This document shows positions 1 through 8,165 of a DNA stretch of 58,807 bases, one piece after another (within the stretch, counting starts at the first letter, position 1; every line of letters starts with the position of its first letter). The notes under the pieces were generated by a model. It saw only the letters and a list, made by a program, of their open reading frames with translations, had not been told where the DNA came from and did not search any database. Made by a program: the position numbers and the translations under genes. Source of the DNA: an uncultured Collinsella sp. (GTDB lineage Bacteria > Actinomycetota > Coriobacteriia > Coriobacteriales > Coriobacteriaceae). The DNA lies in NCBI GenBank assembly GCA_902465015.1, contig CABQLK010000008.1, positions 1 through 58,807 of the forward strand. Reading direction: 5' to 3'.

Positions 1-932
1 AGGACCTGGACGAGAAGAAGTCCCAGATCGCCCACGGCGAGACCGTCCGCGAGACCGCTACCATGATCTCCTTCATGGCCGACGTCATCGGCATCCGCGA
101 TGACATGTACATCGGCAAGGGCGACGCTTACATGGCCGAGGTCTCCGAGTCCGTCCAGCAGGCCTACGAGGACGGCGTTCTGGATCACCGTCCCACGCTT
201 ATCTCCCTGCAGTCCGATTCCGATCACCCCACGCAGTCCTCTGCCGACATGCTCTATCTCATCAACGAGTTTGGCGGCCTCGAGAACCTCAAGGGCAAGA
301 AGGTTGCCGTCACCTGGGCCTATTCGCCCTCTTACGGCAAGCCGCTGTCCTGCCCGCAGTCGCTGATCAGCCTGCTGCCCCGCTTTGGCATGGACGTCAC
401 CCTGGCTCACCCCGAGGGCTACGACCTCATGCCCGAGGTCGTCGAGCGCGCCAAGGGCTATGCCGCCGAGTCCGGTACCACCTTTAAGCAGGTCAACACC
501 ATGGCCGAGGCCTTCGAGGGTGCCGACATCGTGATCCCCAAGAGCTGGGCTCCGTTTGCCGCCATGGAGAAGCGTACCAACCTGTACGCCGAGGGCGACG
601 ACGCCGGCATCGCAGCGCTCGAGAAGGAGCTGCTCGCCCAGAACGCCACCCATCAGGACTGGTGCTCCACGACCGAGCTCATGGAGAAGACTGCCAACGG
701 CCAGGACACCATCTTTATGCACCCGCTGCCCGCCGACATCTCCGGTGTCTCCTGCGAGCACGGCGAGGTTAACGCCGACGTCTTCGACATGCACCGCGTG
801 GGCATGTACAAGGAGGCCAGCTACAAGCCGTACGCCATCGCTGCCATGATGTTCCTGCAGAAGGTTGCCGATCCCGCCGCTACCCTCAAGGCCCTCGACG
901 AGCGCAACACCGCCCGTTGGCTCCAGGCCTAA
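1..932 (+). CDS. ygeW: Knotted carbamoyltransferase YgeW (5' partial)
   Basis: YgeW-type member of the aspartate/ornithine carbamoyltransferase superfamily, a family recurrently found in anaerobic purine-degradation clusters; its physiological substrate is not settled to my knowledge. The frame is already open at base 3 (DLDEKKSQIAHGETVRET), so the N-terminus lies outside the window. About 309 residues are visible against roughly 390-400 expected. The superfamily loop appears as HPLPADIS near base 720. The gene ends in TAA and is followed by a hairpin terminator. The neighbours (mocA-like, hydantoinase, yqeB/yqeC, xdhC) match the E. coli yge/yqe region, which supports the call more strongly than the fold alone. 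An anabolic OTC or ATC is the alternative, but the long insert-bearing sequence and the context argue against it. Confidence 0.88.
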   Translation, partial: DLDEKKSQIAHGETVRETATMISFMADVIGIRDDMYIGKGDAYMAEVSESVQQAYEDGVLDHRPTLISLQSDSDHPTQSSADMLYLINEFGGLENLKGKKVAVTWAYSPSYGKPLSCPQSLISLLPRFGMDVTLAHPEGYDLMPEVVERAKGYAAESGTTFKQVNTMAEAFEGADIVIPKSWAPFAAMEKRTNLYAEGDDAGIAALEKELLAQNATHQDWCSTTELMEKTANGQDTIFMHPLPADISGVSCEHGEVNADVFDMHRVGMYKEASYKPYAIAAMMFLQKVADPAATLKALDERNTARWLQA

Positions 933-955
933 AGCCGGGTTGAGGTAAGCCATGT

Positions 956-995
956 AAAGGGGGCGCTCTGCCAACCGGCGGGGTGCCCCTTTTTT
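956..995 (+). terminator. Intrinsic terminator after ygeW
   Basis: An AAAGGGG arm is paired with CCCCTTT across a GC-rich loop and runs into six T residues. It lies about 25 bases after the ygeW stop and before the mocA-like ribosome binding site, so mocA probably has its own promoter or depends on read-through. Confidence 0.7.
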
Positions 996-1082
996 GCATC
1001 GCGGGCGTGCGGGATAAGCGCTTTCGATGTGGATGCCCGCGGCGCGAGTTATGGGTACGATGGTTTCAGGGGAGGTATCACC

Positions 1083-1697
1083 ATGAAACTTGGATGCGTC
1101 ATTATGGCTTCGGGCGAGGGCAAGCGGTTTGGCTCCAACAAGATGCTTGCCGATATCTATGGCGAGCCGCTGATTGCCCGGACCATCGATTCGGTTCCCC
1201 GGGGCTTTGACGTCGTGGTTTCGACGCGTTGGCCCGAGGTCGTCCAGATTTGCGAGGACAAGCATTGCCCGTGCGTGCTGCACGATGGTGAGCTGCGCAG
1301 CGAAAGCGTCCGTGCGGGCCTTTCGTGGGGAGTCGAACGCAACTGGAAAGGTTGCCTCTTTTTGCCGGGCGACCAGCCGCTTGTGAGTTCGGATTCTTTT
1401 GAGGCTATGGTTCGTGCATTTGACGAGCGTGGCCGCAAGCATCCGGTGCGTCTTGCGTGCAACGGTGAACCTTCGAGCCCGGTGCTCTTTCCGGCGGAAC
1501 TGTTCGATGCACTTATGTGTCTTGAGGGCAAGGACGGCGGCGGTTCGATTCTCAAGGACCGTACCGACGTGGTGCTGGTCGAGGCGCGTGCCTACGAGCT
1601 GTGGGACGTCGATACCGCCAAGGGACAGCGACGCATAACGGAGCATATCGCCGCCTGCTCGTATTTTGATCGCGTGGCCGACTGCATCAATCAATAA
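1083..1697 (+). CDS. mocA: MocA/MobA-like nucleotidyltransferase
   Basis: A 204-residue NTP-transferase-fold protein, probably molybdenum cofactor cytidylyltransferase, which attaches CMP to Mo-molybdopterin for hydroxylases of the xanthine dehydrogenase type. The nucleotide-binding loop reads MASGEGKRFGSNKML at residues 8-22, and the metal/nucleotide motif LPGDQPLV sits near residue 97; GDQP is typical of MocA relatives. I chose ATG 1083 because GGGGAGG lies 7 bases upstream; the in-frame ATG at 1029 has no ribosome binding site. The gene stops 9 bases before the hydantoinase and so is probably co-transcribed with it. A MobA (guanylyl) or other sugar-nucleotide transferase role is less likely given xdhC, yqeB and yqeC nearby. 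Confidence 0.75.
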   Translation: MKLGCVIMASGEGKRFGSNKMLADIYGEPLIARTIDSVPRGFDVVVSTRWPEVVQICEDKHCPCVLHDGELRSESVRAGLSWGVERNWKGCLFLPGDQPLVSSDSFEAMVRAFDERGRKHPVRLACNGEPSSPVLFPAELFDALMCLEGKDGGGSILKDRTDVVLVEARAYELWDVDTAKGQRRITEHIAACSYFDRVADCINQ

Positions 1698-1706
1698 GGA
1701 GCAATT

Positions 1707-3074
1707 ATGATCATCATCAAAAACGGCGCGCTCGTGACGCCCCAGGGGCTTCGCCGCGCCGACCTTGTCATGGAGGGCGACAAGATCGTGCGGATTGCCG
1801 CGGCGATTGAGCCGGGCGAGGACGATACCGTCCAGGACGCCACGGACTGTTGGGTGTTCCCGGGCTTTATCGATGGGCACACGCACATGCAGTGCTGGAC
1901 CGGCATGGACTGGACGGCCGATAGCTTTGAGACCGGCACGCGCGCGGCTGCCTGCGGCGGCACGACGACCATTGTGGATTACGCGACGGCCGATCGCGGC
2001 GTGACCATGCCCGATGCCTTGGCTGAGTGGCATCATCGCGCCGACGGCACCTGCACCGCCAACTACGCCTTTCATATGGCACTCGCCGAGTGGAATGAGC
2101 GCAACCGCGCCGATCTTTCGGCCATGCGCGAGGCGGGCGTGTCGTCGTTTAAGACCTACTTTGCCTATGACCACCTGCGCTTGGACGATGCCGAGACGCT
2201 CGAGGTGTTGGAGGAGCTCAAGCGCGTGGGCGGTATCCTGTGCGTGCATTGCGAGAACGGCACGTTGGTGAATGAACTGCAGAAGCGCGTGTACGAGCAG
2301 GGGATTCATGGGCCCGAGGGCCATGCGCTCAGCCGTCCGGATGTGTGCGAGGCCGAGGCCGTGAGCCGTCTGCTGTATCTGGCGCACTTGGCCGGGGACG
2401 CTCCGGTCAACGTGGTGCACCTTTCGACCAGGCTGGGGCTCGAGGCCATTCGCGCTGCCAAAGCGCGCGGGCAGAAGAATATCTATGTCGAGACCTGCCC
2501 TCAGTATCTGATGCTCGACGACACCTGCTATCTGGAGCAGGGCGAGGACGGCTTTGCGGGCGCCAAGTACGTGATGAGTCCGCCGCTGCGCCATGCCGGC
2601 GACCGTGCCGCGCTGCGCGAGGCGCTTGTGGCCGGCGAGATCGATACTATTGCAACCGATCATTGCAGCTTTAATCTGCACGGGCAAAAGGACCGCGGGC
2701 GCGACGATTTCCGCGCGATTCCCAACGGCGGGCCCGGCGTGGAGCATCGTCCCGTCGCGATAGCCACGAGCTTTGAGGGCCAGCTGGGCCCCGAGGACCT
2801 CTGCCGCTTGATGAGCGAGAACCCGGCGCGCGTTTTTGGCATGTATCCGCGTAAAGGCTGTCTTGCCGAGGGTGCCGATGCCGACGTGTGCGTGTGGGAT
2901 CCCCAGGCGCGCTGGACCATTCGCGCCGCGACACAGCATCAGGCCGTGGACTACACGCCGCTCGAGGGCTTTGAGGCACATGGCCGCGCCAAGGCCGTGT
3001 TTGTGAACGGCGTGCTGGTGGCGCGCGATGGCGAGCCCACCGGAGCCCAACCCGGCCGCTACGTGCCCCGCTAG
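1707..3074 (+). CDS. hyuA: Dihydropyrimidinase/D-hydantoinase (YgeZ/HyuA type)
   Basis: A 455-residue cyclic amidohydrolase that should open hydantoin, dihydropyrimidine or related ring amides produced during purine breakdown. The binuclear metal site is complete: H58 and H60 in DGHTH, the carboxylated lysine K149 in SSFKTY, H181 in CVHCENG, H238 in VVHLS and D318 in ATDHC. The length is normal for the family. ATG 1707 is preceded by AGGAG, only 9 bases after the mocA-like gene. In E. coli the ygeZ (hyuA) gene lies in the equivalent purine cluster. The true substrate cannot be read from sequence; allantoinase is an alternative. Confidence 0.85.
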   Translation: MIIIKNGALVTPQGLRRADLVMEGDKIVRIAAAIEPGEDDTVQDATDCWVFPGFIDGHTHMQCWTGMDWTADSFETGTRAAACGGTTTIVDYATADRGVTMPDALAEWHHRADGTCTANYAFHMALAEWNERNRADLSAMREAGVSSFKTYFAYDHLRLDDAETLEVLEELKRVGGILCVHCENGTLVNELQKRVYEQGIHGPEGHALSRPDVCEAEAVSRLLYLAHLAGDAPVNVVHLSTRLGLEAIRAAKARGQKNIYVETCPQYLMLDDTCYLEQGEDGFAGAKYVMSPPLRHAGDRAALREALVAGEIDTIATDHCSFNLHGQKDRGRDDFRAIPNGGPGVEHRPVAIATSFEGQLGPEDLCRLMSENPARVFGMYPRKGCLAEGADADVCVWDPQARWTIRAATQHQAVDYTPLEGFEAHGRAKAVFVNGVLVARDGEPTGAQPGRYVPR

Positions 3075-3100
3075 CAGCAAAGATGCCGTGTCCCCTCCGC

Positions 3101-3167
3101 AGTTGCGGTGAAATACGGACTGTTTGCGGCCGTCATACGGCCAAACAGTCCGTATTTCACCGCAACT
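3101..3167. repeat. Palindromic repeat family A, copy 1 (67 bp)
   Basis: Near-perfect inverted repeat with 26-base matching outer arms (outermost AGTTGCGGTGAAATA and its complement TATTTCACCGCAACT) and a further inner stem around CAT. It fills the convergent gap between hyuA and yqeC. Four more copies occur at 5886, 38446, 39306 and 48604. Confidence 0.97.
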
Positions 3168-3183
3168 GACGAGATGGGGCCGG

Positions 3184-3918
3184 CTACTTGAGGCTGGTGG
3201 CGATGAGGGGGCGGTTGAGGGCTGCCTCGAAGCGATCTGCCATCGTGGGGTCGCTGAGCGTGTCGACTTGGTTGAGCATGATGCGGGCATTGTTGAGGTT
3301 CAGCATCCGCAGCTCGGCATTGAGCACCTGGGCGACGCGCTCTGGGGTGGCAGTGTCGGTGAGCTCGCAGCCGCAACGCTCGCAAAAGAGCTCGGGGCGG
3401 TGGACAACCTCGGCGACGGGTTTGCCCAGTCCCGAGGCGCCGACGACCCAGACAACGTTTGCCGTGGCGGCGGGAATTACCGGCTCCCAGGCGGCATGCG
3501 CCTTGAGCGGGAGTCGCTTGCTACCGTCTGCCTCGGCCAACACATAGTCAAAGCGCTGTGCCAGCTCGCCGAGTGGCTCCGCGGGGGCGGAGAGCTTGCC
3601 TGTCTCCGGGTCCAAGATGCCTGCCTGGCAGATGCCTCCGCGTGCAAGGCCCGCGCAGGCCTCGCAGGTGCAACCGGGGACATGCGAGGCGCCCGGCTTC
3701 CAAGGCGCGGCGTCCAGGCGACGATTCGACCCGTCCCATGGCACGCCGGCAACGGGAAGCATATGCGTGGTGGTGCAGAGGAGCACGCGGCCGCCAGCGC
3801 GCATGAGCTCAAGACCCAGCGTTTTGAGCAACGTCGACTTGCCGCCGCTGCCGATAATCGCGGTAATGTCCGGCTCGATCCTGAGCGCCGAGGCAAGATT
3901 GCCGCTAACCGTTTCCAT
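3184..3918 (-). CDS. yqeC: Selenium-dependent hydroxylase accessory protein YqeC
   Basis: A 244-residue P-loop protein of the YqeC family, a putative maturation factor for selenium-dependent molybdenum hydroxylases. The Walker A loop is IIGSGGKSTL at residues 21-30; a Cys-rich CTCEAC segment near residue 83 and FCERCGC near residue 185 could bind a metal. It is transcribed divergently from yqeB, with an AT-rich 100-base promoter region between them. The exact biochemical step is not established; the role comes from co-occurrence of yqeB, yqeC and selenium genes. No selD, selA or selB is visible here. Confidence 0.85.
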   Translation of the reverse strand: METVSGNLASALRIEPDITAIIGSGGKSTLLKTLGLELMRAGGRVLLCTTTHMLPVAGVPWDGSNRRLDAAPWKPGASHVPGCTCEACAGLARGGICQAGILDPETGKLSAPAEPLGELAQRFDYVLAEADGSKRLPLKAHAAWEPVIPAATANVVWVVGASGLGKPVAEVVHRPELFCERCGCELTDTATPERVAQVLNAELRMLNLNNARIMLNQVDTLSDPTMADRFEAALNRPLIATSLK

Positions 3919-3929
3919 CTGTTCACCGC

Positions 3930-4000
3930 CGTATAATACTGTGATAATAAATAATCATCAGAGTAGCGGTCGAGCCGCTTTTGCTCTGCTCAAACCGTAG
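3930..4000. promoter_or_regulatory. Divergent yqeC/yqeB promoter region
   Basis: The only AT-rich stretch between two divergent genes. TATAAT at 3932-3937 reads toward yqeB, and its complement gives TATTAT-like boxes toward yqeC. A small GC hairpin followed by TTTT (3966-3983) lies in the yqeB leader. No -35 box is convincing, so exact start sites are uncertain. Confidence 0.45.
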
Positions 4001-4020
4001 CACAGGGAGGTGCCCCGGGA

Positions 4021-4815
4021 ATGCTCGTTTATGTTCGCGGCGCCGGCGATATCGCCACGGGTGTCGCCGCTCGCTTGGTGCGCGCCGGCGTGTCGGTCGT
4101 CATGGCCGATATCGCGGTCCCCACGTGCATCCGTCGCACAATCAGTTTTTGCGAGGCCATTCGCCTGGGCGAGGTCCAGGTTGAGGGCATTCGCGCTCGC
4201 CTGGCGCAGACGTCGGCCGAGGCGCTTGAGATTACCGGGGCTGGAGACGTCGCCGTCGTGGTGGACCCCCAGGCGCAGATGCTCGACGAACTGAAGCCCG
4301 CGGCTGTGGTCGACGCGATTTTAGCCAAGCGCAACCTGGGCACCACGCGCGACATGGCGCCTGCCGTCATCGCCGTGGGGCCGGGCTTTACCGCGCCGGT
4401 TGATTGCGATGCCGTGGTCGAGACTATGCGCGGGCATTTTTTGGGCCGTGTCATTACCCAGGGCTCGCCCCAGCCCAACACGGGCGTGCCGGGCATTATC
4501 GCCGGCTATGGCAGGGAGCGCGTTATTCACAGCCCCGTCGCCGGCGTGTTTCGGTCCGACCACGCAATCGGCGACATCGTGAGCGCCGGAGACGTGATTG
4601 GCTACGCCGGTGATACTCCCATGGTCACGCAGATTGATGGCTGCTTGCGCGGGCTATTGGCGAACGGCGTACAGGTGACTGAGGGCTTTAAATGCGCCGA
4701 TGTCGATCCGCGCGGCGATGCCAGCTATATCAACTACATTTCGGACAAGGCGACGTCGGTCGGCGGCGGCGTGCTCGAGGCACTCGCTATGCTCACCGAT
4801 ATCTTTAGAGGATAG
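4021..4815 (+). CDS. yqeB: Selenium-dependent Mo hydroxylase system protein YqeB (EF2563 family)
   Basis: A 264-residue member of the YqeB/EF2563 family associated with selenium-dependent molybdenum hydroxylase maturation. It begins with a Rossmann-like MLVYVRGAGDIATGVAARL loop and carries the family's conserved TQGSPQPNTGVPG segment near residue 152. GGGAGG upstream fits ATG 4021. It stops 9 bases before xdhC, so both probably lie on one transcript. A direct role in inserting selenium or assembling the cofactor is inference from co-occurrence; the catalytic activity is unknown. Confidence 0.87.
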   Translation: MLVYVRGAGDIATGVAARLVRAGVSVVMADIAVPTCIRRTISFCEAIRLGEVQVEGIRARLAQTSAEALEITGAGDVAVVVDPQAQMLDELKPAAVVDAILAKRNLGTTRDMAPAVIAVGPGFTAPVDCDAVVETMRGHFLGRVITQGSPQPNTGVPGIIAGYGRERVIHSPVAGVFRSDHAIGDIVSAGDVIGYAGDTPMVTQIDGCLRGLLANGVQVTEGFKCADVDPRGDASYINYISDKATSVGGGVLEALAMLTDIFRG

Positions 4816-4824
4816 AAGGCGGCA

Positions 4825-5868
4825 ATGGAAAAGCTCGATGTTGTGAATGCGGCGCTTGTCGCCCTGCGTGCTGGCGAGACGTGCGAGCTCGTGGTCGTGG
4901 CCGGCACGGCGGGGTCGTCGCCGCGCGGCGTGGGTGCCTGGATGGCCGTCTTTGCCGACGGTAGCCAGGCGGGCACCATCGGCGGCGGCAAGATCGAGCT
5001 CTTTGCGCTGGACGAGGCGCGAGAGCTGCTGGCCGCGGGGCAATCGCGTCTGGTCCGCTACACCATGGGCGGCGAGAACTCCGATACCGGTATGATCTGC
5101 GGCGGAGCCATCTGCCTGTGCTATCTGCATCTGGATGCGATCCAGGCACCGTTGTTCCAGGAAATTACCGACGTCTTGGTCTATCGGCGCATCGGCGACT
5201 TCGTCATCGACTTTAAGCCGTTTATCGCGAGCGCGCTCGAGGGCGATGTGGCCGAGTACCATGGCGAGGAATCGCGCCGCACCATTGCGGGCTGCCCCGG
5301 GCTTTCGCTGGTGGAGGAAGGGAGTAAGGTCACCTACACCAACGCGGCCTCTGAGATTCCCGCGGCGCACATCGAGACGCTCTGCCCCGAGGGCCTGACC
5401 TACATCTTTGGCTGCGGACACGTGGGCGCCGCGACGGCGCGCGTGCTCACGGCGGCGGGCTTTGCCGTCGTGGCCTGCGATGACCGCCCCGGCACGTTGA
5501 CGCCCGATTGGGTGCCCGGTGTCTACGATCGTCGTCTGGTCGACTACAAGAACCTGAGCAAGCAGTGCCCCATCGGCCCGCGCGACTTGGTGGTCGTGGC
5601 AACAGCAGGCCACAAGTCCGATATCGACGTGGTGATTCAGGCCATGCACGCCAAGCCTGCCTACCTGGGCTGTCTGGGTTCGCGCCGCAAGACGGCCTTT
5701 GTGCGTGCCCGCCTGGAGCAGGAAGGCTTTACACAGGACCAGATCGACGAGCTGCACCTTCCGATCGGCGTTGCCATCGAGGCCGAGGACCCCGAGGAGA
5801 TCGCCATCTCCATCGCCGCCGAGATGATCCACCTGCGCCGCACCAAACTCGTCCCCCGCAAGCGCTAA
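4825..5868 (+). CDS. xdhC: XdhC/CoxI family molybdenum hydroxylase maturation factor
   Basis: A 347-residue XdhC family protein. In other bacteria XdhC binds Mo-cofactor and supports its sulfuration and insertion into xanthine dehydrogenase. The N-terminal CoxI-type domain shows GTAGSSPRGVGAWM and GTIGGGKIE; the C-terminal Rossmann domain starts near residue 193 with YIFGCGHVGAATARVL and includes LGCLGSRRK. AGAAGG precedes ATG 4825. The structural xdh subunits are not in the window and presumably lie upstream. This gene ends the cluster; an unrelated ribosomal operon begins 311 bases later. Confidence 0.87.
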   Translation: MEKLDVVNAALVALRAGETCELVVVAGTAGSSPRGVGAWMAVFADGSQAGTIGGGKIELFALDEARELLAAGQSRLVRYTMGGENSDTGMICGGAICLCYLHLDAIQAPLFQEITDVLVYRRIGDFVIDFKPFIASALEGDVAEYHGEESRRTIAGCPGLSLVEEGSKVTYTNAASEIPAAHIETLCPEGLTYIFGCGHVGAATARVLTAAGFAVVACDDRPGTLTPDWVPGVYDRRLVDYKNLSKQCPIGPRDLVVVATAGHKSDIDVVIQAMHAKPAYLGCLGSRRKTAFVRARLEQEGFTQDQIDELHLPIGVAIEAEDPEEIAISIAAEMIHLRRTKLVPRKR

Positions 5869-5885
5869 TCGCATCCCCACAAATA

Positions 5886-5952
5886 AGTTGCGGTGAAATA
5901 CGGATTGTTTAAGCCTGTTAGGCCGCCCAACAGTCCCTATTTCACCGCAACT
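5886..5952. repeat. Palindromic repeat family A, copy 2 (67 bp)
   Basis: Same outer arms as copy 1, starting 18 bases after the xdhC stop. Inner arms are more diverged (CGGATTGTTT against AACAGTCCC), so the stem has mismatches but keeps its length. Confidence 0.95.
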
Positions 5953-6013
5953 GCTTTTTGGGACCCATTTGTGCGGGGGAGTTGTGGAGTTGTGCAGGCA
6001 GACGAGGTTTTTC

Positions 6014-6042
6014 TGGAAATACGCTCCCGATGCGCGTATAGT
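6014..6042 (+). promoter_or_regulatory. Probable promoter of the split spc operon
   Basis: TGGAAA (6014-6019), a 17-base spacer, then TATAGT (6037-6042), 138 bases before rplE. It lies in the 311-base gap between xdhC and rplE, which otherwise holds only repeat A2 and the structured leader. Confidence 0.55.
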
Positions 6043-6057
6043 ACCGATTGTTTTGTC

Positions 6058-6160
6058 GGCTCCTGCTGCGTCGAGTCCAAACCGCAAAATGCCATGAGCG
6101 GCGCGGATGCAGCCAGGAGGCACGAGGACAACCCATCGTGGCCACGCCCCGTGCTTAAAA
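6058..6160 (+). promoter_or_regulatory. Structured 5' leader of rplE
   Basis: CTCCTGCTGC at 6060-6069 can pair with GCAGCCAGGAG at 6109-6119 (one bulge), with an inner CCGC/GCGG stem, followed by a second pairing GCACG...CGTGC (6120-6154). In E. coli, S8 represses the spc operon by binding mRNA at the rplE start, so an autogenous control element here is plausible. This is inference; I did not fold it computationally. Confidence 0.45.
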
Positions 6161-6179
6161 CCCCAAGAAGGAGTGAACA

Positions 6180-6737
6180 ATGGCAGAAGAGAAGTATGTG
6201 CCGCGTCTGAAGACCAAGTACAACAACGAGGTCAAGCAGCAGCTTCAGGACAAGTTCCAGTACGAGAACGTCATGATGATCCCCAAGTTTGAGAAGATCG
6301 TCGTGAACATGGGTGTCGGCGAGGCCGCTACCGATTCCAAGGCCATCGACGGTGCCGTGCGCGACCTGCGCGCCATCACCGGCCAGCAGCCGATGATCAC
6401 CCGTGCCCGCAAGTCCATCGCTACCTTCCGCCTGCGCGCTGGTATGCCGATCGGCTGCAAGGTTACCCTGCGTGGCGACCGTATGTGGGAGTTCTTCGAT
6501 CGTCTGACCTCCGTCGCGATCCCTCGTATTCGCGACTTCCGCGGTATCTCCGCCAAGAGCTTCGACGGCCGTGGTAACTTCTCCATGGGCGTCACCGAGC
6601 AGCTCATCTTCCCCGAGATCGACTTCGACTCCGTCGATCACCAGCGTGGTATGGACATCACTTTCGTGACCACCGCCAACACCGATGAGGAGGCCAAGGC
6701 CCTTCTGGACGCCTTCGGTTTCCCGTTCAAGAAATAG
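6180..6737 (+). CDS. rplE: Ribosomal protein L5
   Basis: A 185-residue L5, a 50S central-protuberance protein contacting 5S rRNA. Recognisable segments include KIVVNMGVGEA, ITGQQP, KSIATFRLR, GRGNFSMG and EQLIFPEI. ATG 6180 follows AAGGAG. In most bacteria rplN and rplX sit directly upstream; here that side is non-coding DNA and a purine gene cluster, so L5 has become the first gene of the operon. The downstream order is the standard spc order. Confidence 0.97.
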   Translation: MAEEKYVPRLKTKYNNEVKQQLQDKFQYENVMMIPKFEKIVVNMGVGEAATDSKAIDGAVRDLRAITGQQPMITRARKSIATFRLRAGMPIGCKVTLRGDRMWEFFDRLTSVAIPRIRDFRGISAKSFDGRGNFSMGVTEQLIFPEIDFDSVDHQRGMDITFVTTANTDEEAKALLDAFGFPFKK

Positions 6738-6816
6738 GTTCACCTGCCCTATAAGCGCCGTTCCCACAAGGGGGCGGCGCTTGGGGCGAACAATACTCTA
6801 TGTGAGGAGGATATAA

Positions 6817-7002
6817 GTGGCTAAGACATCGATGATCGTCAAGTGCAATCGCAAGCAGAAGTTCTCTACTCGTGAGTACACGCGCTGCCAGCGCTGCGGC
6901 CGTCCGCACTCTGTGTACCGCAAGTTCGGCCTGTGCCGTGTCTGCTTCCGCGAGCTTGCACTCAAGGGCGAGCTTCCCGGCGTTAAGAAGGCCAGCTGGT
7001 AA
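6817..7002 (+). CDS. rpsZ: Ribosomal protein S14 type Z (zinc-binding)
   Basis: A 61-residue short, zinc-binding (C+) form of S14 of the 30S head. Four cysteines form the ribbon: C24 and C27 (TRCQRC), C40 and C43 (CRVC). It starts with GTG at 6817, 6 bases after GAGGAGG. The 61-residue length matches type Z; the zinc-free long form of about 100 residues is not seen here. Confidence 0.97.
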   Translation: MAKTSMIVKCNRKQKFSTREYTRCQRCGRPHSVYRKFGLCRVCFRELALKGELPGVKKASW

Positions 7003-7121
7003 GTCACTACCAGCGTTTCAAGCATCAGTTTGGAACAGGGAAAACGCGCTAAAAAGGCTTTGCCGTTAAGGGCGGCGAAGAACCAAGAGCACGTGTTCAT
7101 CAAGAACGAAGGAGAATCTGT

Positions 7122-7520
7122 ATGAACCTTACAGACCCGATCGCAGATATGCTTACGCGCATCCGTAACGCTAACTCTGTGAACAAGGCCACGGTCTCCA
7201 TGCCGAGCAGCAAGAAGCTCGTCGAGATCGCTCGTGTTCTGCACGAGGAGGGCTACATCGAGGGCTACGATGTCGAGGACACCGTTCCCCAGAAGACTCT
7301 GCACATCACGCTTAAGTATGGTCCCAAGAAGGCTAAGGTCATCAACGGCATCCGCCGCATTTCCAAGCCGGGCCTGCGTAAGTACACCGGCGTTGCCGAC
7401 ATGCCCCGCGTCCGCGGTGGCCTTGGTACCGCCATTATTTCCACCAGCCATGGCGTCATGACCGACCGCGATGCTCGCAAGCACAACGTCGGCGGCGAGA
7501 TCATCGCTTACGTCTGGTAA
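7122..7520 (+). CDS. rpsH: Ribosomal protein S8
   Basis: A 132-residue 30S protein S8, which binds 16S rRNA helix 21 and in E. coli also represses spc mRNA. It begins MNLTDPIADMLTRIRNA and ends in the conserved GGEIIAYVW. GAAGGAG precedes ATG 7122. The 119-base gap after rpsZ is longer than the others in this operon; I see no terminator in it. Confidence 0.97.
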   Translation: MNLTDPIADMLTRIRNANSVNKATVSMPSSKKLVEIARVLHEEGYIEGYDVEDTVPQKTLHITLKYGPKKAKVINGIRRISKPGLRKYTGVADMPRVRGGLGTAIISTSHGVMTDRDARKHNVGGEIIAYVW

Positions 7521-7553
7521 TTCGCTCGGTAGGTAGAAGGAAAGGAGATCACC

Positions 7554-8090
7554 GTGTCTCGTATCGGTAATAAGCCTGTCCAGATTCCCGCCGGAGTCGA
7601 AGTGGCAGTCAACGGCAACAACGTTGTCGTCAAGGGCCCCAAGGGCCAGCTCGAGCTCGATGTCTTTGAGAAGCTCGCTATCAACGTCGAGGACAACGTC
7701 CTCACCGTTTCCCGTCCCGACGACGAGCGTGAGACCCGTGCCCGCCACGGCCTCACCCGCGCCCTCATCCACAACATGGTTGTTGGCGTTTCCGAGGGCT
7801 TCGAGAAGAAGCTCGAGCTCGCCGGCGTCGGTTACCGCGTGCAGCAGAAGGGCAAGAACCTCGAGTTCTCCCTGGGCTTCTCGCACCCCGTGATCGTCGA
7901 GGCTCCCGAGGGCATCACCTTCGAGGTTCCCGACAACACCCACGTGAACGTCAAGGGTATCAACAAGCAGCAGGTCGGTCAGATCGCCGCTGAGATCCGC
8001 GGCCATCGTCCTCCCGAGCCTTACAAGGGCAAGGGTATCCACTACGTTGGCGAGCACATCCGCCGCAAGCTGGGTAAGGCCGCCAAGTAG
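7554..8090 (+). CDS. rplF: Ribosomal protein L6
   Basis: A 178-residue L6, located near the factor-binding site of the 50S subunit. It shows the duplicated fold with N-terminal MSRIGNKPVQIPAGVEV and C-terminal PPEPYKGKGIHY. It starts with GTG at 7554 after AAAGGAG. Residues and length are normal. Confidence 0.97.
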   Translation: MSRIGNKPVQIPAGVEVAVNGNNVVVKGPKGQLELDVFEKLAINVEDNVLTVSRPDDERETRARHGLTRALIHNMVVGVSEGFEKKLELAGVGYRVQQKGKNLEFSLGFSHPVIVEAPEGITFEVPDNTHVNVKGINKQQVGQIAAEIRGHRPPEPYKGKGIHYVGEHIRRKLGKAAK

Positions 8091-8165
8091 TCGTAACCGA
8101 CTCACTCGCATAAGACCAGCACCCCGTCAGGTGCTGGCAAGATCAACCTTTTTAGGAGTTTACGT

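Noticed and set aside
1029..1083. Upstream ATG start for the mocA-like gene
   Set aside because: It lacks a ribosome binding site; ATG 1083 has GGGGAGG at good spacing and gives the normal protein start.
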